Source of the DNA: Glaciozyma antarctica PI12
Taxonomy: Eukaryota > Basidiomycota > Microbotryomycetes > Kriegeriales > Camptobasidiaceae
DNA length: 27,078 nucleotides
NCBI GenBank assembly: GCA_002917775.1
Contig: KZ627146.1
Location: forward strand, 1 to 27,078
Reading direction: 5' to 3'
Shown: piece by piece, positions 23,252 through 27,078 of the stretch
Layout: every line of letters begins with the position of its first letter
How positions within the stretch are numbered: the stretch's first letter is position 1
Program-made: the position numbers and the translations under genes
Notes under the pieces: generated by a model
The model's database searches: none
Told to the model about the DNA's origin: nothing
The model's input: the letters and a program-made list of their open reading frames with translations, nothing else

Positions 23252-26200
23252 ATGCTATCCGTACTATACAGCCTTCTTGAAGTGCTTATTGTGTTAGTAC
23301 CTGTTCTGCTATCAGTCGCCTTTATGACTATCATCGAGCGTAAAGTCTTAGCTAGTATGCAGCGACGTGTAGGTCCTAACGTAGTAGGTTACTATGGAAT
23401 AATGCAACCGTTTTCAGAGAGCGGCGTACTTAAGTAGGATCTTCCCTACTTTACGAAAAATAAACTATATGCTGGGACATCTTTTATAAGCTGAGATACA
23501 AATACATTGTTATAATTCTCACGCCTTATCCACCCTCCTTTCAGAGGGTAGACTATAAGTTTATCAGCAGGCATAAGCCTCAACGATCAGACGTTTTACG
23601 GAGCAATCCGATGATATGATCTTAGGAGCATTTATATTATTTATATTTACCTAGTCTCACGGTGACATATGACTTATTAAAATGAAGTCAAATCGAATCA
23701 TTACAGGGCTAGCAACTCTCTTTAGTTCAAAGTTACCTCAGAAACGATACAGTTTCGTTATATCTAACTCTTCTTGAAGCTCTATTATTAAGTTTAAGAA
23801 ACATATTGCGGTAGATCACTGTAAAAAACTTTGAGTCAGATCGCTTAGCTTTCCAAACTAAGTGATGGGGGCGTCTCTGGAGTCTACAAGATAACCTTCC
23901 TACCTTTTCGCTTATTTACCTATTACGGGTCTTCTTCTAACTTAGGGTCACGATTTAAGTTTCACTACTTTAATACTAAGTTTAGTCCTACCTTTTTTAG
24001 GGGTATTTATAGCGGTATTTGGATGGTCATGCTTTTCAGTCACAGTTGTAGAACTGTGTGAATAAAACTGAACGCCGAGTTCGTGAGGATTGATACCTGT
24101 CTACTTTTCACCCTCTTCTTAACATGTTAACTGAAGCTTTCGGCTGCCGTCCTCCTAAAGATAGTTCTCGCCATAGCCCAATTACTCGTGCTCGAATAAG
24201 TGCTAGTTTGACAGGTAAACGACATAGCGATCTTACACGAGCCTCAATGAGTGCTTCACGTTCAGGGCCTTTGAACCGTTTATACGGAAAAAGTCTTCCA
24301 AAGCATGTTCTAGATGCAGCCGCTATTAAAGCAGGCACTGCCATATATGTGTACGATGCAGATTCATTTGCGTTAGTTAATGGAATGCCTTTCCGTAGTA
24401 TCCGTGATACAGTGAAGCATATGCCAATAAGCCCTGATTCGGTTTCTCGCTATTTAGATACTGGAAAGCCCTTTAAAGGCTACTTTTACTTCACTATTGT
24501 TCAAACAGTCAAGCCTTGCTAGTACCTTTTCCTTCATTTATAAATATAATATAGTTGACTCTTAGTTTCAGATGCCCTTAAGTTAGTGGTTAAAGAGACA
24601 GTTGTACCACAGCATGCTACTCGAAGTTTATTCTTCTTAGCACCTGTTATCAGCCTTGTATTTAGCCTTTTAGGTTGAGCCGTGATACCTTTCGGTAGCG
24701 GTTTAGCTCTATCTGACTTCAGCCTTGGTATACTATATTCACTTGCGGTATCATCTATCGGAATATATGGTGTGCTATTCGCGGGTTGGTCTGCTAACTC
24801 TAAGTATGCATTCCTTGGTTCACTACGTAGTACAGCCCAAATGATCAGTTACGAGTTAATTCTTAGCTCTGCTGTTCTAGCTGTAATTCTACTTACAGGA
24901 ACATTCCATTACACAACTATTATCGAGAGCCAACAAAGTGTTTGGTTCTTAATCCCACTATTACCATTATTCATTATCTTCTTCATCTCAGTATTAGCTG
25001 AGACTAACCGTACTCCATTCGATCTACCAGAGGCTACTTGGCCTCTTTAAATACTTCTATATGCTGAGATGCGTCACTCCTACCTACTCTAGATGAGTTA
25101 CAATTGGTAGAGAATCGCCAAATCAGCAGGTATAACAATACCCTAGAGACTTCACGAAGCCGTCTATTTATTTACTGCAGAACATGGTATAATAAATAGG
25201 CATGATAAAGTCCATAATAATTTAACTAAACACTAATGATCACAGAAGGTAACGTACAGAAGTCAGATTTATTATCTATCTTAGGTCGCTTTTTTCTTAT
25301 GGCTAACTACTAGTACTGTAGAAGCCCCTCGCTAATCTTGCTTCACCTATTATGTCCTTCAAAGGACCTTGATATAGATAGTACTTTAGAGGACATTGCC
25401 CCGTCAGCTACGAGGAAAATCTGGTATATATACTTTCATATGTATTGTGGATGGTAAACAGTATATAGGTAGTGCACAGGACTTGTACCATCGTATGCAA
25501 AGAGCACTTAAATGGGCGTAAAAAGCAATGTTCGGCTTCAACGAGCCTTAGGGAAACATGGTATTCCCAACTTTATCTTTGTAGTTTATGAGTTTGCACC
25601 TTATACTATTCCTGCTATTCTGGTACTAGAGACATTATATATAAGTCTAGTTACTTCGAACATGTTGTACAATATACGGTTGTCAGCTACATCTATGTTA
25701 GGTTACAAACATACAGCTGAGGCCATCGCTAAAAATGGTTGCTCGTCTGGCTAATCCAATTAACCATCCTATGTACGGAAAGACTCACACATTAGCGTCG
25801 CGGTTATTGATTAGCAAACCGGGTCCACTTAATCCCATGTATGGAAAACACCATAGCCCATCAACTAAAGCTATTCTAAGCGCTCAGAAGTCGCGACCCG
25901 TATATTCATACAGCCTTGACAATGTATTTGTTCAAGAGTTTACTAGTGCCACTGCTGCTAGTGTACATTTTGGGGTTAATTAAAACCACCATTGGACGAT
26001 ATGTTCGATCTGGTAAGATATTCCAAAACAAGTATTACTTGCGTAGTTCCCGTGTTTAGTTAAAGTATTATTAGGAGTCGGAGCTGGTAGCTGGGTTCTT
26101 TACTGAGCATTCAGGTATGATCTTCGTATTCTTCTTCTTAGCCGAGTACTGTAGTATTGTATTAATGTCTGCATTCACTGCCATCCTATTCATGGGTGGT

Positions 26201-26434
26201 TACATTATGCCAGAGATTATTCCTAACGACACTTTCATTAACATTCAGAGTATAGTCTTAGCACTTAAGACATGTATCTTCTGTTTCATCTTCGTATGAT
26301 TCCGGGCTACATTACCACGTATGCGATACGACCAGCTGATGCAGGCGTGTTGAACTGGTATCCTTCCTGTTGTTATTGCTCTTATTATACTAGTTCCATC
26401 TCTATTGGTTGCATTTGATATTGCACCGTACTAG
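23252..26434 (+). CDS. nad1: NADH dehydrogenase subunit 1 (three exons)
   Basis: Membrane subunit at the quinone-binding junction of complex I. Exons are 23252-23411, 24566-25035 and 26075-26434, each with U before and G at the end of the intron. Blocks are [62 protein letters not shown], and [15 protein letters not shown] near the C terminus. Unlike most genes here it has no frame disturbance in 990 coding bases (330 codons with stop), a useful contrast. GWAVIPFG and FVWFRA use TGA for Trp. Confidence 0.96.
23412..24565 (+). other. nad1 intron 1 (group I, with partial endonuclease ORF)
   Basis: 1,154 bases, splitting QPFS/DALKL. The core has CTATATGCTGGGACATC near 23466-23482, ATCAGCAGGCATAAGCC and TCAACGATCAGACG near 23561-23593. 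TTTCAGA is present at both ends of the intron, so the exact junction rests on the U/G rule. Confidence 0.83.
24124..24522 (+). CDS. C-terminal part of a GIY-YIG-type homing endonuclease
   Basis: A 132-residue frame with the DNA-binding modules usual at the C end of GIY-YIG intron endonucleases: two NUMOD3-like repeats ([30 protein letters not shown] with NRLYGK), then a NUMOD1-like [25 protein letters not shown] and [18 protein letters not shown]. The catalytic GIY..YIG domain that should precede it is not seen in 23600-24120. It is probably a decayed gene retaining only its DNA-binding half. Confidence 0.75.
   Translation: MLTEAFGCRPPKDSSRHSPITRARISASLTGKRHSDLTRASMSASRSGPLNRLYGKSLPKHVLDAAAIKAGTAIYVYDADSFALVNGMPFRSIRDTVKHMPISPDSVSRYLDTGKPFKGYFYFTIVQTVKPC
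25036..26074 (+). other. nad1 intron 2 (group I, with endonuclease ORF)
   Basis: 1,039 bases, between DLPEA and ESELVAG. The core has CTATATGCTGAGATGC near 25056-25071 and AATCAGCAGGTATAACAATA with CTAGAGACTTCACG near 25121-25158. Confidence 0.83.
25419..26059 (+). CDS. GIY-YIG homing endonuclease in nad1 intron 2
   Basis: Intron endonuclease with a complete-looking set of modules: catalytic [20 protein letters not shown] with [30 protein letters not shown], then NUMOD3 repeats ([36 protein letters not shown]), a NUMOD1-like [20 protein letters not shown] and [17 protein letters not shown], stop TAG at 26057. About four one-base additions (CAAAGAG, CGTAAAAAGC, GCTAAAAATGG and AATTAAAACC) put the blocks in different frames. 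The N-terminal limit is uncertain; the gene is perhaps 205-215 residues. Confidence 0.85.
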
Positions 26435-26450
26435 TATGAATTAGTACTAT

Positions 26451-26466
26451 CTATAATCCCCTTTTC
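26451..26466 (+). terminator. 3'-end motif after nad1
   Basis: CTATAATCCCCTTTTC begins 17 bases after the nad1 stop and just before the right inverted repeat. Confidence 0.68.
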
Positions 26467-26485
26467 GCGTATTGGGTGTTAAGTC

Positions 26486-26844
26486 TATTATCCCTTTGTC
26501 CAGGGTACCTTTTCAGGTGACAACACCTCCCGGAGGGGACTCTAAAAGAGATTAACCCCTTATCCCCCAAGTTCTGCCTTAACTGTATATTAAACTGAAC
26601 CGGCTAGTTCCTATAACTTCTCTCTCTCTTATATAAAACTATCTAGTTCCTATAACTTCTCTCTCTCTTATATAAAAACTATCTTCTCTCTTATGTCCAT
26701 ATAACTTCTCTCTCTCTTATATAAAAATCGTGTAATAATATATATTGTCATACTCTTATAAGTTTTCGGATGATAGGGTGTATACCTATATAGATATATT
26801 GTTATTGTCATACTCTTATAAGTTTTTCGTTCAGATAGGTGTTT
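26486..26844. repeat. Right copy of the inverted repeat
   Basis: Reverse complement of 1-355, four bases longer overall. Differences are confined almost wholly to homopolymer length. The TATAAGAGTATGACAA words point inward, toward nad1. The open frame running through it is not a gene. Confidence 0.9.
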
Positions 26845-27078
26845 GTGCATGCGAGTGTATCCTTTTACGTCAGTAATAGGTATCAGGAGCATGCGAGTGT
26901 AAGAGCTCTATACAAGGGCTTAAGGTATATGGAAACTAAAAGTTAAGGCTATAGATTATTAATAGTCTGTAGGATGTAATAGTATATGTATTCAGCCTAA
27001 AGCATTATAGATGTAGCCCATCTTAAGGGATTAGGTTTAATTGGTTTTGTTGATGAGAAGAACTATATAAATCATTTT
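26845..27078. repeat. Right-end sequence beyond the inverted repeat
   Basis: No gene is recognised. It holds two copies of GCATGCGAGTGTA 45 bases apart and matches 8290-8516 in the interior of the window in ordered blocks. It is absent from the left end, which stops exactly at the repeat boundary. It may be terminal sequence, the start of an RNA gene cut by the window edge, or a junction to another molecule. Confidence 0.6.

Noticed and set aside
23940-24065. Membrane-like stretch [19 protein letters not shown] in nad1 intron 1, resembling an nad5 start
   Set aside because: It needs a frame adjustment, is short, and the key residues after the helix do not match nad5; chance similarity in AT-rich DNA is likely.
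26668-26892. 74-codon minus-strand frame in the right inverted repeat
   Set aside because: It is made of the repeated TATAAGAGAGAG units and has no protein-like conservation.

Overview
The window is a compact mitochondrial genome segment, most likely from a fungus and probably an early-diverging (chytrid-like) lineage. The evidence is a complete set of OXPHOS genes with fungal-type group I introns, TGA read as tryptophan at conserved Trp positions (genetic code 4), a fungal-like mitochondrial SSU rRNA, homing-endonuclease genes (LAGLIDADG and GIY-YIG), and GC-rich double hairpins in spacers. I cannot name the species.

Layout. A ~355 bp inverted repeat lies at 1-355 and 26486-26844, with a further 234 bp beyond the right copy. 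From left to right: a minus-strand tRNA cluster (Ser, Lys, Gln, Thr, Glu, Met, plus two tRNA relics) at 438-1249; nad4, nad3 and nad2 (minus) at 1366-5232; tRNAs Gly, Arg and Leu; atp9 (minus); atp6 (plus, one intron); tRNA-Val; a gene-free stretch of ~2.3 kb (7990-10289) holding a diverged copy of the right-end sequence; a displaced rns 3' end and a LAGLIDADG gene; rns (minus); atp8 (minus); cox1 (minus, ten exons, nine introns); tRNA-Ile; cox2 (plus, four exons); nad1 (plus, three exons). No rnl, cob, cox3, nad5, nad4L or nad6 was found, so this is probably not the whole mitochondrial gene set.

Expression signals. Eleven copies of a motif close to ATAATCCCC(C)TTT occur, ten of them in sense orientation just downstream of genes or gene pairs (nad4, nad3, atp9, atp6, rns, displaced rns, LAGLIDADG gene, atp8, cox2, nad1). 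It is absent between nad2/nad3, which overlap, and between cox1/atp8, so it looks like a transcript 3'-end processing signal comparable in role to the yeast mitochondrial dodecamer. A second motif, TATAAGAGAYTGAC, recurs in spacers upstream of atp6, cox2 and rns and resembles the yeast mitochondrial promoter nonamer.

Data quality or biology. Conserved reading frames carry about 25 apparent one-base expansions, nearly all in homopolymer runs, in seven of nine protein genes; similar ones occur in tRNAs and intron ORFs. The two inverted-repeat copies differ from each other almost only by homopolymer length. Consensus error is the simplest explanation, but slippage, editing or recoding is not excluded by sequence alone. 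Gene coordinates below span these sites; the exon phase sums work out exactly once the extra bases are discounted.
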